In this document: positions 11,213 through 23,060 of the stretch, one piece after another
Layout of the letters: every line of letters begins with the position of its first letter
Position numbering within the stretch: position 1 is the stretch's first letter
Notes under the pieces: model-generated
Database searches by the model: none
Told to the model about the DNA's origin: nothing
What the model saw: only the letters and a program-made list of their open reading frames with translations
Program-made: the position numbers and the translations under genes
Source: Hofstenia miamia
Lineage: Eukaryota > Xenacoelomorpha > Acoela
DNA length: 64,000 nt
Assembly: GCA_004352715.1 (NCBI GenBank)
Contig: SCFE01000006.1
Location: 2,057,217 to 2,121,216, forward strand
Reading direction: 5' to 3'

Positions 11213-12935
11213 AACGTGGCAGATGTAGTAGCAGAAGTAGTGGTAGAAACAGCAGAAACCGCAGCTGTTGAAACAGAGGCAGCAATCAAGGAAAGGATGA
11301 AGAGTACCAAGAGGCATTAAGAAAAGCAAGTTAGCAGTAGAAACAGCAAAGGTTAACAAAGTATTAGAAAGGATAGATGCTAAGAGTGTAACAGAGATAA
11401 ACAGGTTAGTGTATGCAGGCAAGGAAAGATTCTGGGTTGGAATTTCGTTTAGGAAAGTGTGCGACAGTGAAAATGACCAGAGGCAAGTGCATAGATGGAG
11501 ATGGTTTGAGGACGAGCAGTGGGGATAAGATTGAGGAAGTCAAAGGGGGTTACAAGTACTAAGGTGTGATAGAGAAAGATAGAACAGATCACGAGGAAAT
11601 GAGGACAAGGTTAAGAAAAGAATACAAGAGGGGAGTAAGGAAGGTACTACAGAAGTCAGCATTAAAAGGGCAGAATAGCATAAAGGCAATTAATACATGG
11701 GCAATACCAGTGTTGAGATATTCTGCAGGAATAGTTAGGTGGAACAAGAATGAACTGAGGGAATTAGAAAGGGAGACAAGGAAGATACTAGCAGCAGAGA
11801 GAGCATTCAACTTAAATAGAGATGTAGATAGGCTGTACATGGCAATGCATGAGGGAGGGAAAGGACTGCTAAGTGTGGAGGAAACTGTAGATGCAGAAGC
11901 ACTAGGGTTAAAGGAATACGTAGAAGCACAACCTAGAGGGTCAATACTGGAGGTCACTAAGGAGTTAAGGAAGATAAGAACTGCGAGTGAAAGAAAGACA
12001 GCATACCAGAGTAGGATGGAATCAGAGCGACAAACAAGGTATAGGCAGAAAGCAATGCACTGAGAATACTGGAGGAACACAGAAATGTGTGACAGAGAAG
12101 AGAGCAAGAAATGGTTAGAGAAGGCAGGACTAAAAAGAGAAACAGAAGCACTGATAATGGCAGCACAGGAGCAAGCAATAAGAACAAACTGTGTGAAGAA
12201 GCATCTAGACAGAAGAGCAGAAGTAAGTGATAAGTGTAGGCTATGTAAAAAAAGGCGGAGAGAGTAGATCATCTAATAACAGGGTGTGAGAAGTTGACGC
12301 AGAATGAGTATAAGTTCAGGCATGACAAGGTGGGTACACTGGTACACTGAAGTTTGAACAGGCAGCATGGGTTAGAAGCAGNNNNNNNNNNNNNNNNNNN
12401 NNNNNNNNNNNNNNNNNNNNNNNNNNNNNNNNNNNNNNNNNNNNNNNNNNNNNNNNNNNNNNNNNNNNNNNNNNNNNNNNNNNNNNNNNNNNNNNNNNNN
12501 NNNNNNNNCAGGCAGCATGGGTTAGAAGCAGGAGACAAGTGGTATGAACACAAGCCACAGGGCGTCATAGAAAATGAGAAGGTTAAGATACTGTGGGACT
12601 TCAACATACAGACAAGCAAGATGATAGAAACGCGGATGCCAGACATAGTAGTAGTAGACAAAGAGAAAAGATTGGGAACAGTGATAGACATAGCAGTACC
12701 AAAGGACAGGAATGTAGAAAGCAAGGAGAAAGAGAAGGTAGACAAGTACAGGGAGTTGGCAGAGGAAATAGAAAGGCTGTGGAAATTGAAGAATGTTAAA
12801 GTAGTCCCGGTAGTAGTAGGAGCCCTAGGAGCAGTAAGTAAGAAGCATAAGAGATACTTGGAGGAGTTGGGTGTACCAAAGTGGGGAGGAGCAGTAGAAC
12901 AGAAGGCAGCATTGTTTAATTTGTGCAGACGTTGA
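10655..12935 (+). pseudogene. R4/Dong pol relic lacking the RT core
   Basis: The N-terminal domain (WTDEQNRIALECYRRSRPD, then GYRKRMLEEW) lies at about 10,655-10,755 and again at about 10,995-11,095 because of the gap duplication. After NRLVYAGKERFW (about 11,400-11,435) the frame jumps straight to LGKCATVKM (about 11,453), which in full elements lies beyond the catalytic YADD region. The whole RT palm has therefore been deleted near 11,430-11,445. The thumb (INTWAIPVLRYSAGIVRW, about 11,690-11,745), a CRLC...DHLITGC knuckle (about 12,235-12,292, with a frameshift in an A-run) and the endonuclease motif PDIVVVD...VIDIAVPKD (about 12,640-12,710) remain. The stop is at 12,933-12,935. Confidence 0.8.
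12382..12508. other. 127-N gap flanked by a 23-bp repeat
   Basis: The sequence before the gap (12,359-12,381) is repeated after it (12,509-12,531). It lies inside the R4/Dong endonuclease ORF and is again consistent with overlapping contig ends, so the true gap may be zero or negative. Confidence 0.9.
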
Positions 12936-13736
12936 CATTGGGAACACTGTAGGCAATACTGCTCCTGGTGCCTACTTTATGAGTGCGTCTTATTGGACAG
13001 GCATGTCAAGGATAACTCTATTTCTTCTGGCTTACAAGATAGGTCAAGTGCAGGCGTTTGCTGTGCCTTGTATGAGGCAGCTTTGTTGTGTTACATCGGT
13101 TTGTAGTTTACAGCAGGCGCTCATTTAGTTACAATCGTTAATAGCAATGGTTGGCCAAAGTGGGAGAGGCGTAACACTCTCAACAGAAGTTCGGCGTTTG
13201 CCTTCACTCTGCTGATCAGACTCAACAAAGATCAGTGTTCTATGTGTCAGGAGTTGCCAGAAGATTCTAAAGATTAAACGGCCACTTCTAGAGTCTGTCG
13301 GCTAGTGCGTAACTCCGACTCTCAATCTTAATTGCAGACGTTTGATTGAGTGCCCTGCATTGAGAACCTATAAGAGAGAATAGACAGACAGCAATATGAT
13401 TAAAGAATAACAAGTACAAATTTTGAGTGATGATTTGGGGAACTTGGGATGGATGATTTCAGAAAACTCAAAATTTTGACAATTATAGTAGAGGAAAAGA
13501 ATATATATGAATCATCAGCATACAACATGGGGTCTGTAAAGCCGGCTGAGCCGCCGCCAACATATTTTAGGTCAGCCAGCTACCGGAATATTTAGACGCC
13601 TGAGCCGATTGATAACTAAAACTATATCAAGAAAAACGAAATGTGTGATAAGAGGGAAACAGCATTTAATGTCGTTGATGTGGTAGTGACGTTTAACATT
13701 GATTAGGTTATGTCTTATTAATCAGATTGCCTATAT
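12936..13736. other. 3' tail of the R4/Dong element, then unassigned sequence
   Basis: The GC-richer composition continues to about 13,390 and is taken as the LINE's 3' untranslated tail. From about 13,390 the base composition returns to the AT-rich background. I saw no ORF of note. Confidence 0.5.
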
Positions 13737-13930
13737 CATGGAGTTCTGCTATTATACATGGAGACGAAGCGGCATTTACCTCCTTCCCGAAGAATGCCAT
13801 TAAATTAATTTAATTGGCTGTCATCTTTCGTCGATCCGATTTTGTGCGGCACAAATTTTCTGCACGCAATACAACAATAGCCTTTTTCCGGGAAGCGCTT
13901 CGCCTCCATGTATAATAGCAGAACTCCATG
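13737..13930. mobile_element. 194-bp MITE-like palindrome with 35-bp terminal inverted repeats
   Basis: The arms 13,737-13,771 and 13,896-13,930 are inverted repeats with one mismatch (GAGACG against GAGGCG). Each arm holds two CATGGAG heptamers 21 bases apart, like transposase-binding repeats. The flanks CCTATAT and CCTGTAT could be an eroded target duplication. I cannot assign a superfamily. A structural palindrome of other origin is possible. Confidence 0.65.
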
Positions 13931-16900
13931 CCTGTATATACATGAGGAACCTTTTTGGAAATAGATAGTTTCACAATACTGCTTGCATCATATACGAATT
14001 TTACTGAGAATAGAACCATGTGGTACGTCTAATGAAACAGAAAGTTTTAAGGAGATAGTTTTTTAATTCTGGAGCCACAAGTGAAAAATGAATAGGCTAC
14101 ATTGAAAAGCAATGTATTATTTTTGATGTGTGAGAGTACTTCAATTTGCTTTCTCAAAAAGAAGGGTTTTGAAGTAGAGTACATACAGAAATAAGCTACA
14201 GAACATAATTTATCAAAAGCAGTATGACAAACAAATCAACCAAATCATTGACTTAATTTTTAATTCGATGTTAAATGCATAATCTCCGAGGATATTTTTA
14301 GGCTCGGAAAGTACTTGTTAAAGAAACCCGTATAGATTGGAAAACCCTTGAACAACAAACGTGAAATTGAAAAATATACCCTCAAAGTGCATCTTACTAA
14401 CTTTGTGTAATTTTTAATGTACTTTACATTACTCACTACAGAAATATTGCTTGCTTCCGATGTTATTTAGTTTCTATGTGAAAATAATATTTCGAAATTT
14501 CTAGAGATTTTCTTTTCAAAGCTAATCATCTTTTTTAAAGCAATTGAATTTGCTTAGTTACTCGTCATCATAGAATTTATATTTTCAAACAGTAGTTCGC
14601 AATATTCTGATTTTGTACTTTTACTTCGATTGTGAAAAATATTTTAAGTATGTATTTCAAGAGTGCAACATTTTCACAGATAAATATGTTCCCAATGATC
14701 TTCAATAGTGTTAAGGTGATACAGTTGTTATTATCATGCATGCAAAAACTTCAGTAAATTGATAAAAAATCTTTTATTGAAGCAATCAAAGACTTTTACA
14801 TCACACACTACGAGTGTCTTTATTCTGGTCAAATTTAAGAGTGATTTCACAACACGCCATAAAATTCCTCTCGTCCATGTAAATCCAGTATCATAGTACA
14901 TACTACTCAGTTATTTACTTTGAATATGATAAATATGCTAGAGACAGTTATTTGCATAAAGTAGGATATTAGATGAAGTTGAGATTAATTGCATAATACT
15001 TATAGAATTAAAATTTGACCGATCTAAGAAAAGCTGTTAGACTTTAAAATCTAGTCAACTCATTCTGAGATTTATAACTGAGAGTTATGAAATATAAACA
15101 TATTTGCCTACAAAGGTTTAATTATAAACATTACCTGGAGTATTGCATATAGCTAAGCAATTTATAGAGTGTTGCAGGTTTTATTTCATGTAACTGTTAA
15201 GATGTACTTACATTAAGTCAAGTAGCATAGAGCTAATGATTCATTGAATTTAGATTTATTAGGTTATTACTGACTTACCTGAAACAGCAGTATATTCTAA
15301 TTAAAGAATTCATTGTTCGTCAATACTATGGCACTTCAACGAAAATCCTCTCCAGGTGGGCATCAATAAATAATGGTCACAATAATGCACTCAGTGTACA
15401 GATGTCGCCTTTGGTTGTTTGCAGTATTCTTCTAATGCGCACTATTGAGTTTCTTTTAAAAACATTAAATACATAATTAACGATCTCTAATTACCTGTGA
15501 AAATTCCGCAATGCATGTGGTCGCGGTATATTTCCTTCAATTATTCAGTAACGTTTATGGGTTTCTTCTTTAAAATTCTTCTTGAAATTGAGTCGTAACA
15601 ATGGTTCGGAAATAAAAGCCATAACCATTAATCATAAATTGTATTAAGGCTTTGAGTTTTCACTCCTAAATCGAGTGATTCATTCTAAGAATAAGGCTAT
15701 AATGGCGACTAGACATTTTGAATATAATCTCAAATGATAATCCTTAGATTGAGTTGATTGTAATTATGTTATGTCATGTATATCCATGTATCTCCAATAT
15801 CTACATATAACCACGTGTGCTTAAGTAAATATTTATACCTAAGCCAATTGATGAGATTCTTTTTATGCTAGAATCTATATTATACCGAACAAAATCAGAG
15901 GGTTACTGTAATGCAAGAAGAACTAATTAATATAATATAATTTCAGGAATAAATTCACTTAAGGAAAAATTCCAAGACTAATAAACAATTGCAAAAAATC
16001 CTTAGAATCTAATTATGAAATTAGATTTATAATTATATAACAGTTTTGATAGATTACATGAAATCATTGTCAGTTCAGTTGCAATCATCAGTCAATATAA
16101 AATGATACATAAAACAGTTCTAAAGACCCGTAAACCCCGCAACTGCAGGAAGCGCAATTAGACAAAAGGTGCTAAAATTTGTTTTTGTAGCAGATAAAAG
16201 AACTAAAGTCAAATTTTATACATATAGTCTGCTTCATGATGCAAGTCTAATCGTAGAAACTAGCAAAATACGAATTCAAAATTTTTAAGGAGATAACATG
16301 ACGCCTTTAAATTTTTTTGCAGGAGGGGTGCATCGTGTTCTTAATGCTGCTAAGTTAAACTTAAGATAATGTTTTAGTATACGTAGGAAGATTTTTCTCT
16401 AGTGCAATTGATTTTTTATCCATGGTTGACTATTTTCAGTGTTTTTATTGCAAACTACTTCTGAACTTTATTTCAAATATAATTATCTGTTTTCTGAATT
16501 TCTTGGATGTACTAGGCGTCAAATTTAGGTGTTTGATATTTAAAAATTAACACTCTAGTACCAGTAATTTTATATAGCCCTAAACGCATAGACCAGTCAT
16601 TGCTTTTTTGACATAATTAGTTAATATACCCATGCTTGAAATATATTGATTTTGGGAAAAGGTATGTGAAACTTACAATATTTGAGATATTGAGGATATC
16701 AAAATTTCCACTATATAATCCATGTCCTCATAGCAAAAAAAAATCTAACATATTGTAAGAAACTGCAACTGGCCACATGCATGTAGATTGTTTCATGCTG
16801 CACTTTTGGGTATGAAGTTTCATTTTTCTTCCACTACGTTTTACTTCTGGCTGTTTATTGAATGTCAATAAATTTTTTTCTTGAGATCTTACACCGATAT

Positions 16901-16986
16901 GAAGTTATAAGGACGCCTTCATCTGTTTGATAAAAATTTTTTTTTGCAATGTTTTTTTTCAAATTGAGAAATGCACAATTGCCTTC
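13931..16986. other. No gene recognised
   Basis: AT-rich intergenic or intronic sequence. The only repeat noted is 14,198-14,249, which recurs at 17,697-17,749. Confidence 0.5.
14198..14249. repeat. Interspersed repeat, copy 1
   Basis: About 52 bases that recur with a few differences at 17,697-17,749, in the same orientation. Probably fragments of one dispersed element. Confidence 0.6.
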
Positions 16987-16989
16987 TGT

Positions 16990-17152
16990 TAGATGTCACT
17001 GTTCCAAATATCTTTGAGTCATCTTCCAAATACTCATCCCTTGCATATTCTGAAGAAATTTTCTCAAATAAATTATCGTTTGAGAAGTCTTTCCCTGATT
17101 CATAATGTGTTGAAAATGCCTCAGCTTTTCCAGAAAAGTCACTCTGGAAGTC
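16990..17152 (-). CDS. Candidate coding exon, unknown protein
   Basis: On the minus strand, after TAG at 17,155-17,153, the frame is open for about 55 codons. It encodes an acidic, hydrophilic peptide (for example GKAEAFSTHYESGKDFSND). This composition is unusual for random AT-rich DNA. The preceding AG could be an acceptor, but the polypyrimidine tract is weak and no strong donor follows. I recognise no family. It would lie downstream of receptor 1 on the same strand. A chance open frame or a repeat relic remains possible. Confidence 0.25.
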
Positions 17153-18363
17153 CTATTTTACAGAATTTATCTGAAATGTATGTATAGGCATGAAAAATTA
17201 ATTATTTTAAAAAATGTATTTGATTTTTTACATGAGAACACAATTAAGTCAAAAATAACTTGTGTAAGCGCAAAAGGTAAGGCAGGGCTCAAACTTGATA
17301 GATTCCTTGGGTTTGTGGTTGCACAGTTTTATGGCTACAAATAAACTAGTCACTTAATTAATATGATGTAACTAATTACCAACAAATGTGGCATAAACAA
17401 TTTTTTCTCAATAAGCCAAAAATGACTGCCTCGGCGTTTTAGTGTTAACAATCCTCCTGAATACGAAGCCAATATTTATTCGTATTTTTTAATATTGAAT
17501 GCTATCAAAAATATAATTGTTCGTGTAAACGTTTCTCCGATATTTTGATATTACGTTATAAGACATTTAGTTACTTCTTTAGATATTTGTTTCTATCTTT
17601 AAGGCTTGGAAATTCATTGCAAAATTTTCGGGTCCATGATAAGCTCATATTGTCACTTTTTACTATAAATGGAGTCATGACAACAAATACGGAAATGCAG
17701 AACATAATTTATCAATAGCAGTAGGACAAACAATTCAACCAAATCATTTCAGAATTCGTCTTTGCATTATAAAATTTATGGACTGTCTTTGGGGTGGGTG
17801 TTCTTCTAAAAAAATACGTGGAGGGCCTATTCGTGAGTGTTTGCTTAAGAAAATTAAATTGTTTCAGTCAAGTCTTGTATATATCGTTTGATTTACCATT
17901 ACTACCTCTAGTGGAAGTAATTGAGAAAATATGTCACAACTTTACGATGAATGGTTGTCTATATTCAGGAATATAAACAAAGAATGTTTGTATTTACTTG
18001 AATGTGAACCATTTTAGTTGTATATGATCAATGAAAGTCTTCAAACTCATATGAAATATGCTTTTCGCATATATAAAAATTTGATGGAAATCCTCTATTA
18101 TGTAAGTATGGCTTCCTCTTTGTGACGTGTTGTTTGTAGAGGCTGAACTTATGTTTTCAGTTTTATACTCCTAACAACAGAAAAACTACATTACATTTTA
18201 ATATTTATATTCACAATGCTATTGGCTCAAAAATCAAATAATTATTTAAAAATTTTATATTTTCTATAACAATATTTCATAATAAAATAACACACTTAAC
18301 AGAATCTATAAAATGCTGTCATTAAGAAATGAAATTATGTAGCTACCAGAATGCAGTATGATT
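17153..18363. other. No gene recognised
   Basis: Intergenic sequence downstream of receptor 1. It includes the second copy of the interspersed repeat (17,697-17,749). An AATAAA on the minus strand at 18,364-18,369 lies 15 bases after the receptor stop codon. Confidence 0.5.
17697..17749. repeat. Interspersed repeat, copy 2
   Basis: Matches 14,198-14,249 with several substitutions. Confidence 0.6.
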
Positions 18364-18369
18364 TTTATT
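18364..18369 (-). terminator. Polyadenylation signal AATAAA, receptor 1
   Basis: TTTATT on the plus strand. It is close to the stop codon (18,384-18,386), so it may be the signal used only if the 3' UTR is very short. Confidence 0.35.
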
Positions 18370-18383
18370 AAAAGAGCTTCATG

Positions 18384-19834
18384 TTAAACCTGGGTTACAT
18401 TCGTAAGAGTGTCATTTATAAGCTTAGCGATGTCATCCTGGTATTGAGCACTTGATGTTACAGTAATGAAGAAGTAAATTGTAATCGCAGAAAGGAATAT
18501 GACATATATTATAAGACACAAACGATCGAAAATACGTGCTAGTCTCTGCCATTCATCAATCAATTTACTATCAATATCTTCTTCTTCAAATTTATCTTTA
18601 TAAGATTGAAGAAGATTTAATATGTTTTCAAGAAACTCTACTGTAGCCTTTTCGTCGTCATCAGGGACGGATTTTAATGTTTCCATTGGTAATTCCTCCG
18701 GAGCAGCTGGCTCCTTTTGACATCTACACAAACGGAACAATTGTATACAGATCTTTCTAAAATAACTGAATGTTTTTCGTAGGCCAATGCAGGACTTTGG
18801 TCCATCAAAATTTATTTCATTTCTAAATGAATAATGACATAGACTCATCTTTTCACAACCAAGGATATCTGAAAAAAAGTTAAAAAATATTAGTTTAGCC
18901 CATTTTGGAACTGGTCGAATGTTGTCAGTGTCGACAAAGTTCATTCCCAAAATGAAGGATGAAATTACAGTGCACACACCAACGATCACCATGCATGAAA
19001 AAAAGTACATTCCCAACAAAGGAAAGTCAACACCGCTTATGGGAATATGTTTCACTATCACATTTAGATTGACAGCAAGAGCCAATAAAATTGTAACTAA
19101 AAAGCCCATTTTTTCTCCGCTTGCGCTTGGAAGGAAGAAAACCACACTGCCTAGAATAGTTGTTAGAATTGTAGGCAGAATAAGTGTATACAAAATGAAA
19201 TAGTAATTTCTGTTGAATGTATAAGAAAAGGTGATGCTATTTTTACTGAGACTTTCAACTTCATACTTTTTTTGAAAGTGCCACTCTGGATGGGAGTGTT
19301 GAAGTGCACTATCATTTCCGATCTTAATGTGTGATACTCTAACGTGTTTGTTCCGCGTTGGTTGAGCTACGACACATGTACAAATCATAATGTCAAATGG
19401 AAAGAGCTTGATAAACATATTACAAGGAATAATTGTTTGAAGCGGATACAGAAACGCGATTCGACCTGTGTAATCAACTATAGGCTTTATTAAGCTTTCC
19501 TGTGCTACTGGTTCATGATTTTCTGGTGAATTATCAACAATGATGTCTGGCATCCATATCTCACCAATTGGAACTTGAAGTGTAGTAATTCCACAAAAGT
19601 CCTTGGGATCCCAAATGAGAAATTGATCATACCATAAGTATCTTAATGATAAATATATGTGCGCTTGTTGTGCTTGTATGTTAACATGCACTAACTGCTT
19701 TAGTTTCTGATCATAGTATACATTAAGCTTTTGAGATAGATTTTGAACCGGTGGGGTCAAAACGGAGTAGTCCTCGAACAAATATTCTTTCAAAGACAGA
19801 TAACAGTCGTGAATTTTTTCTTTGCGAACATATT
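18384..19834 (-). CDS. Cys-loop ligand-gated ion channel subunit, nicotinic type (paralogue 1), main exon
   Basis: One exon encodes the extracellular domain and all four membrane segments (about 482 residues here). It shows WYDQFLIWDP (loop D), IWMPDIIVDNSPE (loop A) and a canonical Cys-loop, C-x13-C with FPFD. M1 precedes M2 (SGEKMGFLVTILLALAVNL), followed by M3, a cytoplasmic loop and M4 (about residues 455-475). GEK with Glu at -1' predicts cation selectivity; position 20' is Lys, where family members usually have Glu. Loop C lacks the vicinal Cys pair, so this is a non-alpha type, and the loop B Trp is absent. The open frame continues to 19,892 but has no ATG. GTTTAG at 19,835 gives a phase-1 acceptor matching that of paralogue 2. 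Signal-peptide exons were not found. Confidence 0.9.
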
Positions 19835-19892
19835 CTAAACGATACAATACAAGAATAACATATTTTACTATCAAATTGAACTGGAAAAACAA

Positions 19893-21050
19893 TTATCAAA
19901 TTAAAAATAGAATATATTTTATAATTACTGTAGAAAATTTGGATTAATATACCCTATCCATGTGGATGAGAGCACATAATTATTAAAATTTTAATCACAG
20001 TGAACTCGTGCATACAAAAAGCAAAGCATAATTTGCTTACAAATGCATAATTCACAAGCATTACGAATCATATTTGGAATCTTAGCAGAAGTGAACCTGT
20101 ACTAAAAAATTAAATAGCATCATAAATCATTTCGCCTTTTCTTTCTGTTGCAAATTTTATGCTATTCATTCCTTCGTTTCTTAAAAAAATTCATAATTTT
20201 GGTATATGTAGCATATAATAAAAGTGCTGAGCAAGTTACTCATGAAGCGAGCCGGGCTATCTAATTTGTCATATATATATATATATATATATATGACTCT
20301 GTTGCGAAATTTTTGATAAACACCCATACGTCAATCCGTTAAATTGCTTTCAATATGTTTGATTTGCAAATATAAATGGCAATTCAATACAAAATATTAA
20401 TTCAAAACGCAATTGTTATTTCATGGGAGCTTCGTAGCAAATTGAAAAACACCAGCTAAGAAATATTTCGAATGGAATTTTCTGTTAGGATTAATAAATA
20501 TCATGAAAGGATTCTTTTTATCTTACTCTAAATTAAAAATTGAAGCAATATTGTGGTTGCTTCAAAACAGTTGAGATGACGGGTTTAATAAAATTCTTAT
20601 ATCAGATCTAATATGAGATTTCGACAATCTAAGGTTAACCCTAAACTGCGTATTGTATCCATTAGGATAATATCGGTTTTGTCAACATATTCAAAAATTT
20701 TTTCCAAGCCTATAAAGAAATTTGATTCATCTATGTATGGTAAATGTGTTCCCCTGTTATGGTAATCATTTAAGATAAAAATAGTTCTTTGCTATTTTTC
20801 ACTGAATCACCTAATGTTTTTAAAAATTTGAAATTCTCTTTCGACATAATGTTCAGATAATACGGCAGTCTAAATCCCATGGAAATGGCAACTGATTGGA
20901 AAAATTTTGTTTTTTTTGTAGATAGACCACCAAAGTTTGGTTCTCTATTGTGTTATATTCTTAGATTTTAGTTTGTGAGTTATGTGTGTTAAAAACTTTT
21001 TTGATTGAAACAATCGCATATTGAAAAAAATTTCTGGTTTATCAGATTCT

Positions 21051-21053
<3 letters not shown>
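19893..21053. other. No gene recognised; upstream of receptor 1
   Basis: AT-rich sequence with a (TA)n tract at 20,271-20,294. I searched the minus strand for a phase-1 signal-peptide exon for receptor 1 and found none convincing. Confidence 0.45.
20271..20294. repeat. (TA)n microsatellite
   Basis: 24-base perfect tract. Confidence 0.9.

Positions 21054-21088
<35 letters not shown>
21054..21088. repeat. (TA)n microsatellite
   Basis: 35-base perfect tract just upstream of the Penelope-like element. Confidence 0.9.
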
Positions 21089-21090
<2 letters not shown>

Positions 21091-21126
21091 CAAGATAAAA
21101 GCAGCTTTTGAAAATTTACTTGATAA

Positions 21127-23060
21127 TTGCACAAAGAATTTTTTATAACTTTATTATCCATCCACAGTCACCAACAACTGAGGAAAATACGGGAACGTCA
21201 ACAAAATAAGTTAGAAAAATTAACTAAAATAACAACAGAAAATTTACAAAAATTCCAAATAATGAATACTGAAATTAATCTTTTAAAAAGTACATTAACT
21301 AGAAAAGAAGCAACAGCATTTTTTTTACATGAGCATGAGTAGGCCATATACGTTTAATGAAGTTCAAGTCAACATTGATTCAGAAAATTTTTTCCATAAC
21401 TTCATTCACAAAGAACTAATTTCAGATGACCACGAAAATTTTGCATTGCCACCTTAAGCAACCCAAAATTCCTAGAAAAGTAAAAAAAATTTTTTAGTTC
21501 TTTAAAATCACTAGCTTCTGATGATTCTATCTATGTTTCCTAATTTGGCAAAGGAAATGGAATCGTAATTATGGATAAATCAAACTACTTATCAAAAATG
21601 AAAGAAATTCTTAGTGATTCTTCAAAGTTTAGAAAAGAAACATCATCTAACCTTACCATCAAAATCTTTATAGAAGAAGAAACCTTTAACAAAAAACTTC
21701 AAAAAATGAAAAAAAACTTGACAAATCACTTAGAAGTACAAGTTCTCAACCTTGCAGATTATATTGTCTTCCAAAATTCAATAAAGATCGTAAAGATCCA
21801 GCTATACGACAAATTCTATCAACAATAAAAAATTCCAAAGCACAACGTTAACTAAATGGTTAGAAGAAGATTTTACTTAAGAAATAATGCCAAAAATGGT
21901 TAATCTACACGGCACCAACGACTTCTTAACAAAACTAAAAGAAACAGATGAAACTAATAATGCTAAACGTTTTTTAGTAAGTTATGACGTAAAATCTTAA
22001 TTTACAAACATTCAATTAAGGACAACATTTAATCCATAAAAAGCTAAAAAATTTGTAAAATATGTGCTGCGTGAACATCGCTTTTCTATTTAATGGTGTT
22101 CTTTATCACGAAATTAATGGAATGGCCATGCGCCAACAATCTCAGCATTTACAATGGATATTATAGAAAATGATTTCATAAATGCACCAACTTTATGTCC
22201 TCCTCAATGCCACTATCGATGTGTTGATGACATATTTGCAAATTTTTAACAAGAAGCAAACATTTTTTAATTAAACATTCTACCAGGAATTCAATTTACA
22301 ATGGGATGTGAAAACAGCAACAAACGTATCTTTCTAGATGTTACAATACAATACACAATTTTAATGACCATTATGAAATAAGTTGGTAACAAACGCAGGG
22401 CTATACTTTCCATGTTTTTCGAACTGCAATAATTCATGGAAATTAAACACAATTAAAGTATTATTTAATAGAGAAAAGACTATGAAGTTCTAACGAATGT
22501 AACAGACAAAATTTTTGAAATCTTCAAAGGCAATGGCTATCTCATTAAAGCCATTAAAAATATTTGATCAAGATGTTTAAAGAAAGTAATAAAGACCAAC
22601 CTTATGAAACAGAAAATGTGAATAATATTTGTCCAGTACATTTTAAGCTTCAGTATTTAGGCAACCATGTTAAAATGCTCAAAGAATGAATCAACATATT
22701 GAACAGAAAATTAAAATTCACTTAAAATAGTCCCAAACATAACATTATATGCAATAAAGAACTCCTTCAACAAGTAATTAGTTTCTTCTCTAATTTACAA
22801 ATATAAATGTAGATTGCAACAAATCATACATTGGGGAAAGTAAGAGACATTTGGGAGCAAGCATGAAAGAATACATGAGGACACTTAAATTCTGAAATAT
22901 ATTTACATAATCATAAAATCAGGGAAGAAAATTTTAAAATATTACTGAGATCAAAACATTATTAAATTGGAGAACAAATTTTTATTAAATCTAATAAAAG
23001 AGAAAAATTAATAAAAAAATCAAAAGTAATCGTGGATTCTTTAAGTATTTCCTTAAATAT
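21127..23060 (+). mobile_element. Penelope-like retroelement with GIY-YIG endonuclease, decayed
   Basis: Plus-strand landmarks occur in family order across frames: NTEINLLKSTLTRKEA (about 21,264-21,310), the pre-palm GIVIMDKSNYLSKM (about 21,557-21,600), LYCLPKFNKDRKDP (about 21,759-21,800), palm motif A LVSYDVKS*FTNI with an internal stop (about 21,974-22,010), motif C CVDDIF (22,220-22,237), IQFTMG...FLDV (about 22,285-22,340), and a GIY-YIG-type segment CNKSYIGESKRHLG (about 22,815-22,856). Penelope-like elements combine an RT related to telomerase with a GIY-YIG nuclease. Multiple stops mean this copy is inactive. It lies between the two receptor paralogues. Confidence 0.85.

Larger units (their letters stand above)
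10418..13390 (+). mobile_element. R4/Dong-type LINE, internally deleted
   Basis: A markedly GC-richer block in AT-rich surroundings. It carries, in order, a tRNA-like head, the N-terminal conserved domain, a post-RT thumb region, a zinc knuckle, a restriction-like endonuclease and a roughly 450-bp 3' tail. The RT palm (motifs A-C) is missing. R4-clade elements use a PD-(D/E)XK-type endonuclease, and the founding element Dong is known from (TAA)n sites, which matches the tract at 10,361-10,417. The exact 3' end is uncertain. Confidence 0.8.

Noticed and set aside
11589-12272. 227-codon minus-strand ORF opposite the R4/Dong ORF
   Set aside because: Shadow of the real plus-strand LINE coding sequence, whose conserved motifs are on the other strand.
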